Positions 37,469 to 47,282 of a DNA stretch of 64,000 nucleotides are shown one piece after another. The position numbers were made by a program, and so were the translations under genes. The DNA is from Mangrovimonas sp. YM274 (GTDB taxonomy: Bacteria; Bacteroidota; Bacteroidia; Flavobacteriales; Flavobacteriaceae), in contig NZ_CP133091.1 of the NCBI RefSeq assembly GCF_030908385.1, positions 1,846,128 through 1,910,127 on the forward strand, written 5' to 3'. Under the pieces are notes generated by a model. That model ran no database searches. It was not told where the DNA came from and saw nothing but the letters and a program-made list of their open reading frames with translations. How positions within the stretch are numbered: position 1 is the stretch's first letter; every line of letters starts with the position of its first letter.

Positions 37469-39814
37469 ATGGAAGATTTTAACCCAGGACCATTTAAACC
37501 CATTATTTCCTTTCGATATTTAAAGGAATATTTTGAAGAACTACTTGTTTCATCAAATGCTATGGAGCGCTTTCAAGCAGAACAGGTGATAGCTATATTG
37601 GAGCAACACCCAACTTTGGTTACAGGGACTAGTTCTGCAGAGGAGTTTAACCAATACCAAGATGAAATAGGTCAAGTAATGTCCTTTTTGTTTCCAGCTG
37701 TTTTGGGCAGTAACGAAATTAAAGCTGCCGTATTCCCTTATTCCAACCAATTTTTTTACGCTTCCCAAAGGTTTAAGGATATCAATAGCCATACAACTTC
37801 AGACACAGGAGAGGCCTTGAGAAAGCTTTATAAGGAATCCGAAGAAGCCTTGAATATTATGCCCTATGCCATTATTTTGAACAAGCACTATGGATATAAT
37901 GTTGATTTTGGCAGGCCTAAACAAATTACTTTGGAGGATGAAGAGGGCAATGCACGCGTATATCGGGTAACTTATAATGCCGATTTTATAGATATCTATC
38001 CCAATGATAATGCTATAGAAATTACCGAAGATATTTTGGATGAACTTTTGGCGAATGCACACGACACTAGTGTTTGGTATCGTTATTTTCCGAAAAATTC
38101 ATGGACTGTAGAAGGCTTTGGGGTTATTAGTATGATAGATGTGACTTTAGATCATGAGATTGAAGCATTCAAAACCCACCTTATACAGCCAGGTAAGGAA
38201 AGTTATCAGGATATAGTAGAAGATATTAGGAAAATTTTTGGAATTCCAGACCTAGAAGTTGGTAGTTATAAGGTAGATGGTAATAAATTATTGCCTCCTT
38301 TTGATAAAGGTTTTGGAGTGCTTACTTTAAAACGTGGAGACAAATTAACTTGTAGTAACTACGCCTGTAAATATATTTATCAGCGCTTGTTTGTAGAGCA
38401 TCAGGCAGTTATTATCCCTAACATTGAACGTTATCATAAGGAGTCTAAGGGGAACAAATTGAGTAATACCCTTGTTGATAAGGAACTAAAAAGTGCAGTG
38501 CTATTGCCAATTGTTATTGATGGGGAGCTTCAATTCATTATAGAATTGGCGACCTATCGGGCCAATCAGCTTAATGCCATCAATATGGTAAAGTTAGACA
38601 GTATTATGCCATTCATATTAAGTTATGTAAAGCGTACTATAACAGAGTATGAAAATGAGGTAAGTGCTGTAATTCAGAATGAGTGTACTTCTATACACCC
38701 TTCTGTGCAATGGCGTTTTGTGGAAGAGGCCAATGCATATATCCAAAATAAAACCTTGGGAGAATCTCCAACATTTCATGAAATAGTCTTTGAAAATGTA
38801 TATCCTTTATATGGACAAATTGATGTTGTAGGCTCGTCTGAAGCCAGGAATCGAGCAATTAAGCAGGATTTATTGTTGGCATTGCAGCAATCCAGACAAA
38901 TTCTAAAGGAACTTATAACTTCACAAAACATGCCTTTTTATGAACAATTGGTATACCAAATTGATAGGCATGTTTTTGAGTTGGAAGCAGATTTCCACAG
39001 TAACACAGAGCAAGAAATCCACTTGTTTTTTGATCAACATATTTTGCCATTATTTGAACATTTGGTCAATTCTGGAACACAAATCAATTCGGTTAAGGCG
39101 TTCTTGGAATCCTTGGATGATGATACTCAATCTCTTTATGTGGCCAGAAAGGATTACGATCATTCCATTAACCTAATCAACAAAAAACTATCCGCATTTC
39201 TTGACGATCAGCAAGAAAGAGCCCAAGCTATATTTCCTCATTACTTCGAGAAATTTAAAACAGATGGGATTGAGCACAATATGTATGTGGGCCAATCTAT
39301 TGCCGAACATGGAAACTACCATGAATCGGTGTTGTACAATCTTAGGTTATGGCAGCTTCAGGTGATGTGTGAAATGGAAGCTATGTATTATGAACAACAT
39401 CATAAATTTCCTGTGCAGTTGGATGTAGCGTCACTGATATTAGTTTATGATGTGCCTTTGACCATTCGATACCGTATCGACGAAAAACATTTTGATGTAG
39501 ATGGGGCATATAATGTGCGTTACGAAATGATCAAAAAACGCATTGACAAAGCGCACATAAAGGGTACCAATGAGCGCTTAACGCAAGCACATAAATTATG
39601 TGTGGTGTATTCAAGCAATGAAGTAGAACAAGAGTACCTCAATTACTTTGAGTTTTTACAATCCAAGAACTATATAGGCAATTCCATTGAAATTTTAGAA
39701 TTGGAAGAGCTTCAAGGCGCTAGTGGTATTAAGGCTTTACGTGCGGAGATTAATCCAAATCTAAAAAAAATGGATGCCTTGGTATCTATAACAGATTTGG
39801 AAGTTTCTCTATAA
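37469..39814 (+). CDS. Large GAF-domain-type cytoplasmic protein
   Basis: A 781-residue protein without signal peptide or membrane helix. The middle part (about residues 275-400: FGVLTLKRGDKLTCSNYACKYIYQ... VLLPIVIDGELQFIIELAT) has the pattern of a GAF sensory domain, and the first 160 residues are helical. The C-terminal third is rich in His/Tyr/Glu helices. No kinase, cyclase or HTH output is recognised. It is encoded 13 bp after the HD-PycTM gene and 14 bp before the phosphoesterase-barrel gene, so the three are likely co-transcribed. I recognise it as a conserved type in flavobacteria but know no function. Confidence 0.6.
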   Translation: MEDFNPGPFKPIISFRYLKEYFEELLVSSNAMERFQAEQVIAILEQHPTLVTGTSSAEEFNQYQDEIGQVMSFLFPAVLGSNEIKAAVFPYSNQFFYASQRFKDINSHTTSDTGEALRKLYKESEEALNIMPYAIILNKHYGYNVDFGRPKQITLEDEEGNARVYRVTYNADFIDIYPNDNAIEITEDILDELLANAHDTSVWYRYFPKNSWTVEGFGVISMIDVTLDHEIEAFKTHLIQPGKESYQDIVEDIRKIFGIPDLEVGSYKVDGNKLLPPFDKGFGVLTLKRGDKLTCSNYACKYIYQRLFVEHQAVIIPNIERYHKESKGNKLSNTLVDKELKSAVLLPIVIDGELQFIIELATYRANQLNAINMVKLDSIMPFILSYVKRTITEYENEVSAVIQNECTSIHPSVQWRFVEEANAYIQNKTLGESPTFHEIVFENVYPLYGQIDVVGSSEARNRAIKQDLLLALQQSRQILKELITSQNMPFYEQLVYQIDRHVFELEADFHSNTEQEIHLFFDQHILPLFEHLVNSGTQINSVKAFLESLDDDTQSLYVARKDYDHSINLINKKLSAFLDDQQERAQAIFPHYFEKFKTDGIEHNMYVGQSIAEHGNYHESVLYNLRLWQLQVMCEMEAMYYEQHHKFPVQLDVASLILVYDVPLTIRYRIDEKHFDVDGAYNVRYEMIKKRIDKAHIKGTNERLTQAHKLCVVYSSNEVEQEYLNYFEFLQSKNYIGNSIEILELEELQGASGIKALRAEINPNLKKMDALVSITDLEVSL

Positions 39815-39828
39815 TTTAATTCTCCTAT

Positions 39829-42800
39829 ATGAAGAACATTTTACTTGTGCTTTTTGCGGTATTGATGTTTGGCTGTGCGAGTCATCGTTATTTTTATGAG
39901 CCGCCTCAACCTGAAAAGATTCAACATGTCAATAAGGAAACACTTAATGTGTTTTTGATAGGGGATGCGGGAAAACCCGATAAGGATGGGGGACCTTCAA
40001 AGTCTCTAAAGGCATTGTTGCATAATTTTCAAGCAGCCGATGAGAATGATATATTAATGTTTTTGGGAGATAATATATACCCAAAAGGATTTCCAGATAA
40101 GGGGCATAAAGGATATGAAGCAGCCAAAAAAGCATTGCAGCTCCAAACTGACGTTGCTTCAAAATTTCCAGGAAAGGTATATTTTATTCCAGGTAATCAT
40201 GACTGGTATTCTGGGCTTGATGGTTTGAAGCGACAAGAAAAATATGTAGAAAAGAAGGTGGGTAAAAATACCTTTCAGCCTGAAAATGGTTGTCCCATTG
40301 AAAAGGTAAATCTTAACGAAGATACGGTGTTACTGCTTGTGGATTCCCAATGGTATATTACCAATTGGAATAAGTTTCCAACTATAAATGACGATTGCGA
40401 GATCAATACCCGGACACGGTTTTTGGAAGAGTTTAGAAGTGAAATTAAAAAGGCTAGAGGAAAAACCACCTTGGTTGCCATACACCACCCAATGTTTACA
40501 AATGGGCCTCATGGAGGGCAGTATACATTTATGGATTATATGAAGCCTTTACCTGGCTTAGGGACTATAAAAAATATTCTTCGTAGTACATCGGGAATTT
40601 CCAATGCCGATATCTCCAATTGGTTTTATAACGATTTGCGCAAAAGCCTCATTGCAGCTGCCCAACAAAATGAAAAAGTTATTTTTCTTTCGGGGCATGA
40701 GCACAGTATTCAATTCCTTCAAAGGGATAATTTAACTCAAATTATAAGTGGTTCTGGTGCAAAAGAAACAGGAGTAAGGTATAGAGAGGGAGATTTTGGT
40801 TGGGGAGAATATGGTTTTGCCCTTCTAAATATTCATAAAGATCAATCTACCGATGTACAGTTTTTTGAAACCAATACAGATAACAGCGTTTTTAAAAAAC
40901 AAATTCATTCAGCAAGACAATATTCTAAAATAAACTATCCAAAGCAATTTCAAGATTCCATCACTGCGTCCCTGTATTCAGAAAAGGAAACAGAAAAATC
41001 GGGCTTTTATAAGTTCTTGTGGGGAGAACGGTATAGGGATTATTACAGCAGACCTGTTACAGCTAAAACAGTCAATTTAGACACCCTGTATGGAGGGCTT
41101 ACTCCCATAAGAAAAGGAGGGGGCACGCAGTCTCGTTCCTTACGCTTAGAGGATGCAGAAGGAAAGCAATATGTAATGAGGGCCGTACGTAAAAGTGCTA
41201 CCCAGTATATACAGGCTTCCATGTTCAAGAATCAATATGTAGAAGGCCAATTTGAAGATACGGCCAGTCAAAAGTTGGTGCTGGATGTATTTACTGGCGC
41301 TCATCCCTATGCTCCATTAACCGTAGGAACCTTATCTGATGCTGTTGGAGTTTATCATTTGAATCCTAAACTGTATTATGTACCTAATCAGAATGCCCTG
41401 GGTGAGTTTAATGAAGAATTTGGAGGTGAAATGTATCTTTTGGAAGAACATGCTTCCGAAGGTCATATGCATCTTGCCGATGGAGGATTTACGGGAGATA
41501 TAATAAACACATTAGATGTTATTAAGGAAGTCCACTCCGATGAAGATGTGAGTATTGATCAGGTGAATTTTGTACGTTCCAGGTTGTTTGATATGTTAAT
41601 TGGAGATTGGGACCGTCACCATGACCAATGGCGTTGGTTGGAATTTAAGGAAGATGGCAAAAAAGTGTATCGTGCCTTGCCAAGAGATAGAGATCAATCT
41701 TATAGCATGATGTCTGAAGGGTTTATGTTGGGAGCTGGTGTAACTTTGATACCGGCCGCTAGGGTTTTGAGATCGTATGCACCAGATTTAAAAGATGTAA
41801 AAGGCGTTAATGCAGAGCCTTATCCATTAGATATGGCTTTTTTGGTAGATGCAGACAAATCGGTTTGGGATGCTCAAGTGGCCTATATTCAGGAACGTGT
41901 TACCGATGATGTGATAGATACCGCCTTTACATATTTTCCAAAAGAAGTTCAGGATGAAACAATAGATAGAATTAAAACAATCTTAAAACAGCGACGCTCT
42001 AATTTACAAGTGATTTCAGATAGGTATTACAAGTTAATTAGCCGATTTGGAGTAGTTACTGCTACTAACAAGGATGATTATATTTTGATAGAAGCTTTAG
42101 GAGACGGTAAGGTGGAAGTGCGTGTTTTAAGGAAAAAAGACGGAACTGTAAAAGATCAATTTCATCATAGAATTTATAATCCTAAAGAAACTAATGAAAT
42201 ATGGGTTTATGGCCTGGATGATGACGATACATTTGAAGTAAAGGGGAAAAGCAAACACATTAAAATAAGGTTGATTGGAGGTCAAAACAATGATGAGTTT
42301 ATTGTTGATAAGGGGAAAAATGTGGTGATTTACGATTATAAAACCAAGAAAAACGATTTAAGCAAAGCTAAACATGCACGTATTAAGTTAAGGGATGATT
42401 ATAACACCAATGTATACGATTATAAAAAGGTCAAAAACAATGTTAATCAATTAATACCTATTCTTGGAGCCAATCCTGATGACGGTCTTAAAATAGGAGT
42501 GTCAGATACTTATACCAGATATGGCTTTGAAAGAAACCCATTTACTTCTCAGCATAAATTTCGTGCGGCTTATTATTTTGCTACAGATGGGTATGAGTTG
42601 TTGTATAGGGGAGAGGTTGCGAATGTTGTGGGAGGTTTTAATTTGCGTTTAAATGCAGGGTTTCAAAGTCCCAATTATACATTGAATTTCTTTGGATATG
42701 GCAATGAAACGTCAAATTATGATGATGATTATGGTTTGAACTATAACCGGGTAAAGGTCCGATCTTTTTTAGTAGCACCTGCGCTGGTCTGGAATTCCAA

Positions 42801-43485
42801 ACGCGGAAGTGAAATTAGTCTAGCTATAGGATATGAATCTATTGAAGTGCACGACACAGCTAACAGGTTTGTATCTAATGAAACAGGAGTATTGCCCGAA
42901 TATGTTTTTGATGAAGTCCAGTTTGGAGGGCTTAATGCCCGATATCATTTTGTTAATTATGATAATAGAGCTTATCCAACGATGGGACTATTGTTTAATT
43001 TGGATTTGGGATATACGCAGAATTTAGATACAAAAGGAACGGATTATGGCTATCTTATTTCTAAACTGGGTATAGCGCATAAATTGAATCACTCAGGTAA
43101 ATTGGTGTTGGCAACAACCTTAAAAGGTCATGTAAACATGGGGGATGATTTCGAGTTTTATCAAGCTGCGGCAATAGGGGGATTAGATGGTTTGAGGGGA
43201 TTCCGAAACCAGCGCTTTACAGGAAAAACCGCATTTTATCAAAATACAGATGTTCGGTATAGTTTTAGTAGTTTAAAAACAGCTTTGGTTCCCATTAAAA
43301 TAGGAATGTATGGTAGTTTTGATTACGGCCGGGTTTGGTGGTCTCAAGAAGATTCCGATAGATGGCACAATTCCTATGGAGGAGGTTTGTTTGTAAACGG
43401 GGCGGATTTGTTGACCGCTAATCTGGGAGTATTTGGTTCTGTTGAAGGCCCTCGGGTTACCTTCGGACTTGGATTTGGATTTTAA
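39829..43485 (+). CDS. Lipoprotein with metallophosphoesterase, kinase-like and Omp85-type barrel regions
   Basis: A 1218-residue composite protein. The N-terminus MKNILLVLFAVLMFGC is a lipoprotein signal (Cys16). Residues about 40-340 are a calcineurin-type phosphoesterase with GDAG (Asp46), GDNIYPKG, GNHDW, HHP and GHEHS motifs. Residues about 430-640 resemble an atypical kinase fold: a VMRAVRK strand, then LFDMLIGDWDRHHDQWRW (Asp595-Arg-His region) and PRDRDQS, a pattern reminiscent of Fam20C/HipA-like kinases. Residues about 860-1218 look like an Omp85/surface-antigen beta-barrel, ending VTFGLGFGF. Location is probably outer membrane. The phosphoesterase and barrel calls are firm; the kinase-like call is inference. 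Confidence 0.78.
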   Translation: MKNILLVLFAVLMFGCASHRYFYEPPQPEKIQHVNKETLNVFLIGDAGKPDKDGGPSKSLKALLHNFQAADENDILMFLGDNIYPKGFPDKGHKGYEAAKKALQLQTDVASKFPGKVYFIPGNHDWYSGLDGLKRQEKYVEKKVGKNTFQPENGCPIEKVNLNEDTVLLLVDSQWYITNWNKFPTINDDCEINTRTRFLEEFRSEIKKARGKTTLVAIHHPMFTNGPHGGQYTFMDYMKPLPGLGTIKNILRSTSGISNADISNWFYNDLRKSLIAAAQQNEKVIFLSGHEHSIQFLQRDNLTQIISGSGAKETGVRYREGDFGWGEYGFALLNIHKDQSTDVQFFETNTDNSVFKKQIHSARQYSKINYPKQFQDSITASLYSEKETEKSGFYKFLWGERYRDYYSRPVTAKTVNLDTLYGGLTPIRKGGGTQSRSLRLEDAEGKQYVMRAVRKSATQYIQASMFKNQYVEGQFEDTASQKLVLDVFTGAHPYAPLTVGTLSDAVGVYHLNPKLYYVPNQNALGEFNEEFGGEMYLLEEHASEGHMHLADGGFTGDIINTLDVIKEVHSDEDVSIDQVNFVRSRLFDMLIGDWDRHHDQWRWLEFKEDGKKVYRALPRDRDQSYSMMSEGFMLGAGVTLIPAARVLRSYAPDLKDVKGVNAEPYPLDMAFLVDADKSVWDAQVAYIQERVTDDVIDTAFTYFPKEVQDETIDRIKTILKQRRSNLQVISDRYYKLISRFGVVTATNKDDYILIEALGDGKVEVRVLRKKDGTVKDQFHHRIYNPKETNEIWVYGLDDDDTFEVKGKSKHIKIRLIGGQNNDEFIVDKGKNVVIYDYKTKKNDLSKAKHARIKLRDDYNTNVYDYKKVKNNVNQLIPILGANPDDGLKIGVSDTYTRYGFERNPFTSQHKFRAAYYFATDGYELLYRGEVANVVGGFNLRLNAGFQSPNYTLNFFGYGNETSNYDDDYGLNYNRVKVRSFLVAPALVWNSKRGSEISLAIGYESIEVHDTANRFVSNETGVLPEYVFDEVQFGGLNARYHFVNYDNRAYPTMGLLFNLDLGYTQNLDTKGTDYGYLISKLGIAHKLNHSGKLVLATTLKGHVNMGDDFEFYQAAAIGGLDGLRGFRNQRFTGKTAFYQNTDVRYSFSSLKTALVPIKIGMYGSFDYGRVWWSQEDSDRWHNSYGGGLFVNGADLLTANLGVFGSVEGPRVTFGLGFGF

Positions 43486-43695
43486 TGGTCCCAGGAGTGT
43501 GTTTTCTTCTTATAATTTGGTTTAGTTTTGATTTTGAGTAGTTTATTTGGAACCACTTTAAACAGTTTACTAAAATTTACATAGATAACATTAACGAAAC
43601 AATTTTTTCATTTAATACCAATTTTTAGTTAACCGAAAGGAGGATTTGTTGAAATATTTTTATCCAAACATTAATCCATTCAAAAACTAAAAAAA

Positions 43696-45171
43696 ATGAA
43701 AAAAATTTTCTTTTTAACGTCATTGGCAGCATGTTCATTGTTGTCTTGTGACAATGAAGTGACGCAAGAAGAACCAGTTCAAAATGTGGAGTTGGCATCT
43801 GCAGCAAAAAAGCCTGGAACCATTCAATTTCAAAGTTATTCAAGGACACCTTCATTACTAGAGGTAAAGCCAAAATTTAAAAACATTGAAGTATATCCTA
43901 TTTTATCTTCTGAGGATGTGCTTGAAAACTCTCCGGAGTTCGTTTATGGGTCGATGGCAGATGGTGCCGGTTTGTTGAAAAATGATGACGGGACCTATAC
44001 TTTAATCAATAACATTGAGGCAGACTATTCTATTGCAAGAATTACCTTGAACGAAAACTTTAAACCTGTTCATGGTGAGTATATTTTGAATGCTGCAGCG
44101 ACAGCTTCTACGGCCCAGTGCTCCGGCTCATTGATTACCCCAGAAGAACATGGCTTTGGGCCGCTTTACCTTTCTGGTGGTGAGTGGGGAGGCGCTTCCA
44201 AAGGGGTGTTTGTAACTAATCCTTATAAAGATGCGAATGATGCTTCTGTTGCTACTATGTTGCCTGCAATGGGACAATGGTCTACTGAAAATGCAGTGGC
44301 TATTGGTAAGGATGCCTATCCAGGCAAAACGGTCGTGTTTATTGGAGATGACCACTCAGACAACGTTGTGCCTTCAGGTCAATTAGGAATGTATGTTGGT
44401 AATATGGGAGATTTGGACAATGGAAACCTATACGGATTGAAAGTGACCGATCCTAGTGTGGAATTTGAAATGGATATGGAGCAAGGACAATCCTACCCAA
44501 TGGAGTTTGTACAGTTAGAAGAGACTGAAATAGACCTTTTAGATGCCGAATGCAAGGCTAAAGGTGTTATGGGATTCTCTAGATTGGAGGATATCGATTG
44601 GAGAAAGGGATCTGCCGAAAACAATAGAGAAATCTATTTTTGTGTTACTGGAAGAAAAAAGAATGATCTAGTGGGGAAGGGATCAATTTATGGTCGTGTT
44701 TATAAAGTAACGTTAAACCCAGAGGATCCAACACAAGCAGGAACTATTACCTGTATTTTGGATGGAGACATTGTTGATGGAGAAGCTAAAAGATTCCACA
44801 GTCCAGATAATATTGTTGTGACTGAAAATTATATCTATATCCAAGAAGATCCAAATGGGTATTGGGATTCTGCCGACAAGCAGCATTTTGCTTCTTTGTA
44901 TGAGTATAGTTTGAATTCTCACCAGCTGAAAACAGTGTTGGAATGTAACCAAATAGAGGCAGAAGCCTTAGGTTATGGTACAACAAGCAATGCGTGGGAG
45001 ATTACAGGGATGATTGATATTTCGGATGTTGTGGGAGTTGATAAGACCTTTCTATTGATTACTCAAAACCATGGGTGGGTAGATCCAAGTTTTACAGATC
45101 CTAATGCCAATCCTATGACTACTTCTAATGAGGGTAGTATGTTGTACGTGGTTAAAGGGTTAAAACGCTAG
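43696..45171 (+). CDS. PhoX-like (DUF839) lipoprotein
   Basis: A 491-residue protein with lipoprotein signal (LAACSLLSC, Cys18). Segments such as GSMADGAGLLKNDDGTYTLI, SRLEDIDWRKGSAENNREIY and RFHSPDNIVVTENYIYIQED match the strand pattern of the PhoX/DUF839 beta-propeller family, in which some members are Ca2+/Fe3+-dependent alkaline phosphatases. I cannot map every PhoX metal ligand, so enzymatic activity is not claimed. It lies 210 bp after the phosphoesterase-barrel gene and ends in a strong terminator. If active, it would be a periplasmic or surface phosphatase, in keeping with its neighbour. Confidence 0.65.
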   Translation: MKKIFFLTSLAACSLLSCDNEVTQEEPVQNVELASAAKKPGTIQFQSYSRTPSLLEVKPKFKNIEVYPILSSEDVLENSPEFVYGSMADGAGLLKNDDGTYTLINNIEADYSIARITLNENFKPVHGEYILNAAATASTAQCSGSLITPEEHGFGPLYLSGGEWGGASKGVFVTNPYKDANDASVATMLPAMGQWSTENAVAIGKDAYPGKTVVFIGDDHSDNVVPSGQLGMYVGNMGDLDNGNLYGLKVTDPSVEFEMDMEQGQSYPMEFVQLEETEIDLLDAECKAKGVMGFSRLEDIDWRKGSAENNREIYFCVTGRKKNDLVGKGSIYGRVYKVTLNPEDPTQAGTITCILDGDIVDGEAKRFHSPDNIVVTENYIYIQEDPNGYWDSADKQHFASLYEYSLNSHQLKTVLECNQIEAEALGYGTTSNAWEITGMIDISDVVGVDKTFLLITQNHGWVDPSFTDPNANPMTTSNEGSMLYVVKGLKR

Positions 45172-45191
45172 TAATAGTTTTTAAGGATAAC

Positions 45192-45224
45192 AAAAAGTCC
45201 CGACCATTTTGGTCGGGACTTTTT
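45192..45224 (+). terminator. Rho-independent terminator after the PhoX-like gene
   Basis: A 14-bp perfect stem AAAAAGTCCCGACC/GGTCGGGACTTTTT with a 5-nt loop; the right arm supplies the T-run. It lies 21 bp after the stop codon. Confidence 0.93.
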
Positions 45225-45379
45225 GTGTTATCATAACGTTAGGTTTTAATGTTTTGGATTAAATGCAATTGTTTTCCTTCTGTAAAATAGGTTTTGATAT
45301 TGGTTTGTATTCATAATTTGAACGTCGTATCTTGTTGAGGGTCAAAGTATTTTTATACCTTAGATAAAAATATTTAAAT

Positions 45380-46687
45380 ATGGCCCAGAAGTTAAGAAAA
45401 ACAGTTATGGCTCCTATTGCTAGGTTTGTGAAAATTGAAAGCTTAAGTGGACTTCTGTTGTTTTTAGCTACTATTACGGCTTTAATTTGGGCCAATTCAC
45501 CTTATGCAGCCTCCTATCACAGAATTTGGACCCATGATGTGGGATTTGAATTTGGAAATTTTGAACTAACAAAACCCCTATTACTGTGGGTAAATGATGG
45601 CTTGATGGCCATTTTTTTCTTTTTAATAGGATTGGAAATTAAAAGGGAAATTCTATTGGGGGAACTGAACGGTTTTAAAAAGGCTTCGTTGCCCATTTTT
45701 GCCGCTTTGGGTGGAGTTTTTATTCCAATTTCTTTGTTTTTTTTTCTAAATAATGACCCAAGTACTATTGATGGTTGGGGAATCCCAATGGCAACAGATA
45801 TTGCCTTTTCCTTAGCTATTTTACAGTTGTTGGGGGATAGGGTACCCTTATCCCTTAAAATATTTTTAACGGCTTTTGCTATTGTAGATGATTTGGTAGC
45901 AGTCTTGGCTATTGCTATTTTTTATAGTAGCCATATTGACTGGGGCTTGATAGGTTATGCTTTGGTAATTTTGTTGTTTTTGGTGGTTTTAAGCTATAGA
46001 AGGTATTATAATAAGTATATATATTTCTCTTTAGGTACCATAGTTTGGTTTTTGTTTTTAAAGTCGGGGATCCATCCTACTATCGCAGGAGTGTTGGTGG
46101 CATTAATTATTCCTATAAGAAAAGCAACACCTTTAATGGATAGTTTGGAGGGACTGGACGATATTACAAATAAATTGCACCGAGTTACAATCAAGGAGAA
46201 GCCTATGTTATCCAAAAGACAAATCTATTTGATTGATGGTATGCAGGATTGGATTGCCAATGTGCAATCACCTCTTCAACATTTGGAGCATCATTTCCAT
46301 GGTTGGGTTGCTTATTTTATCATTCCAATATTTGCTTTTGCCAATTCGGGTATTTCTTTAGATATAGGAAGTGAAGGGGATATGAGTTTGCCTATCAATT
46401 TGGCTATTGCATTGGTGGTAGGTAAAAGTATAGGAGTGATTTTGTTTTCATATCTGGGAGTGAAATTAGGAATTGCCGCATTACCTAAGGGGTTAAAGTT
46501 TAAACATATCATAGGGGTAAGCTTTTTGGCAGGTGTGGGGTTTACAATGGCCATTTTTATTGCAAATTTGGCTTTTGAAGAAAATGAGAGTTTTATAGAA
46601 CTTTCTAAGTTGGGAATTTTATCTGGCTCTGTTATTGCGGGGCTATTGGGGTATTTGTTTTTAAGATTTGCTACCCGAAAAAATTAA
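45380..46687 (+). CDS. nhaA: Na+/H+ antiporter NhaA
   Basis: A 435-residue inner-membrane antiporter. The family signatures GLEIKREILLGEL, GIPMATDIAFSLAIL and the paired Asp in FAIVDDLVAVLAIA (equivalent to the ion-binding Asp163-Asp164 of the E. coli protein) are present, as is the C-terminal GVGFTMAIFIANLAF. About 11-12 hydrophobic segments are visible. It extrudes Na+ in exchange for protons, in keeping with a marine lifestyle and with the Na+-pumping decarboxylase at the left of the window. It is encoded alone between two terminator or intergenic breaks. Confidence 0.95.
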   Translation: MAQKLRKTVMAPIARFVKIESLSGLLLFLATITALIWANSPYAASYHRIWTHDVGFEFGNFELTKPLLLWVNDGLMAIFFFLIGLEIKREILLGELNGFKKASLPIFAALGGVFIPISLFFFLNNDPSTIDGWGIPMATDIAFSLAILQLLGDRVPLSLKIFLTAFAIVDDLVAVLAIAIFYSSHIDWGLIGYALVILLFLVVLSYRRYYNKYIYFSLGTIVWFLFLKSGIHPTIAGVLVALIIPIRKATPLMDSLEGLDDITNKLHRVTIKEKPMLSKRQIYLIDGMQDWIANVQSPLQHLEHHFHGWVAYFIIPIFAFANSGISLDIGSEGDMSLPINLAIALVVGKSIGVILFSYLGVKLGIAALPKGLKFKHIIGVSFLAGVGFTMAIFIANLAFEENESFIELSKLGILSGSVIAGLLGYLFLRFATRKN

Positions 46688-46745
46688 TAAAGATACTGGG
46701 TCTAATTGTATTGAATAAAGAAGAATCACTTCAAAACAAAATACT

Positions 46746-47276
46746 ATGAGAAAGCTAATTATTTGTATGGTGTTGTTGTGTGTGAGCGTGCCCTTAGAGG
46801 CTCAAACCAAATCCGAAAAAAAAGCCTTAAAGCGAGAACAAGAGCGGGAGGCATTTTTAAAAACAAAAACCTTAGTGGAAGGAGAGGTGTTTACTTTTTC
46901 GGCTGATTGGGCAACAACGCAAAAGGGACGTCGTATTAATTTAATAGGTAATCCCAACTTTTTGAGATTTGACCATGGAAAGATTGATGCTGATTTACCC
47001 TATTTTGGAGTGGCCCAAGTGGCAGGTTATGGGTCTAGCTCTAGTGGAGGAGTGGTTGTAAAAGGTAATATGTATAATGAGACTAAGAAGGTTGATGAAA
47101 AAAAGCGAAGGATAGTTATCAGTTTTTCAGTAAAAAACACTTCTGAAAATTTTAATATGATTCTTACGGTTTACGGTAATGGAAATGCCATTCTATCCGT
47201 TGGTAGTAGTAATAGAAACCGAATTAGCTATGATGGAAAAATAACGGAGAGTAGTGAAGGGACTAATGGCGAATAA
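46746..47276 (+). CDS. DUF4251 exported protein
   Basis: A 176-residue protein with signal peptide (ending near LEAQ). A charged helical segment (KSEKKALKREQEREAF) is followed by the DUF4251 pattern FTFSADWA..QKGRRINLIGNPNFLRFDHGKIDADLPYFGVA..AGYGS. The family is common in Bacteroidota, exported, and without known function. It stands 58 bp after nhaA on the same strand and converges on the porin gene with 6 bp between stops. Confidence 0.8.
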   Translation: MRKLIICMVLLCVSVPLEAQTKSEKKALKREQEREAFLKTKTLVEGEVFTFSADWATTQKGRRINLIGNPNFLRFDHGKIDADLPYFGVAQVAGYGSSSSGGVVVKGNMYNETKKVDEKKRRIVISFSVKNTSENFNMILTVYGNGNAILSVGSSNRNRISYDGKITESSEGTNGE

Positions 47277-47282
47277 GTTAGT

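Noticed and set aside
43696-45171. Firm assignment as alkaline phosphatase PhoX
   Set aside because: The beta-propeller pattern fits, but I could not locate the full metal-ligand set, so only a PhoX-like label is given.
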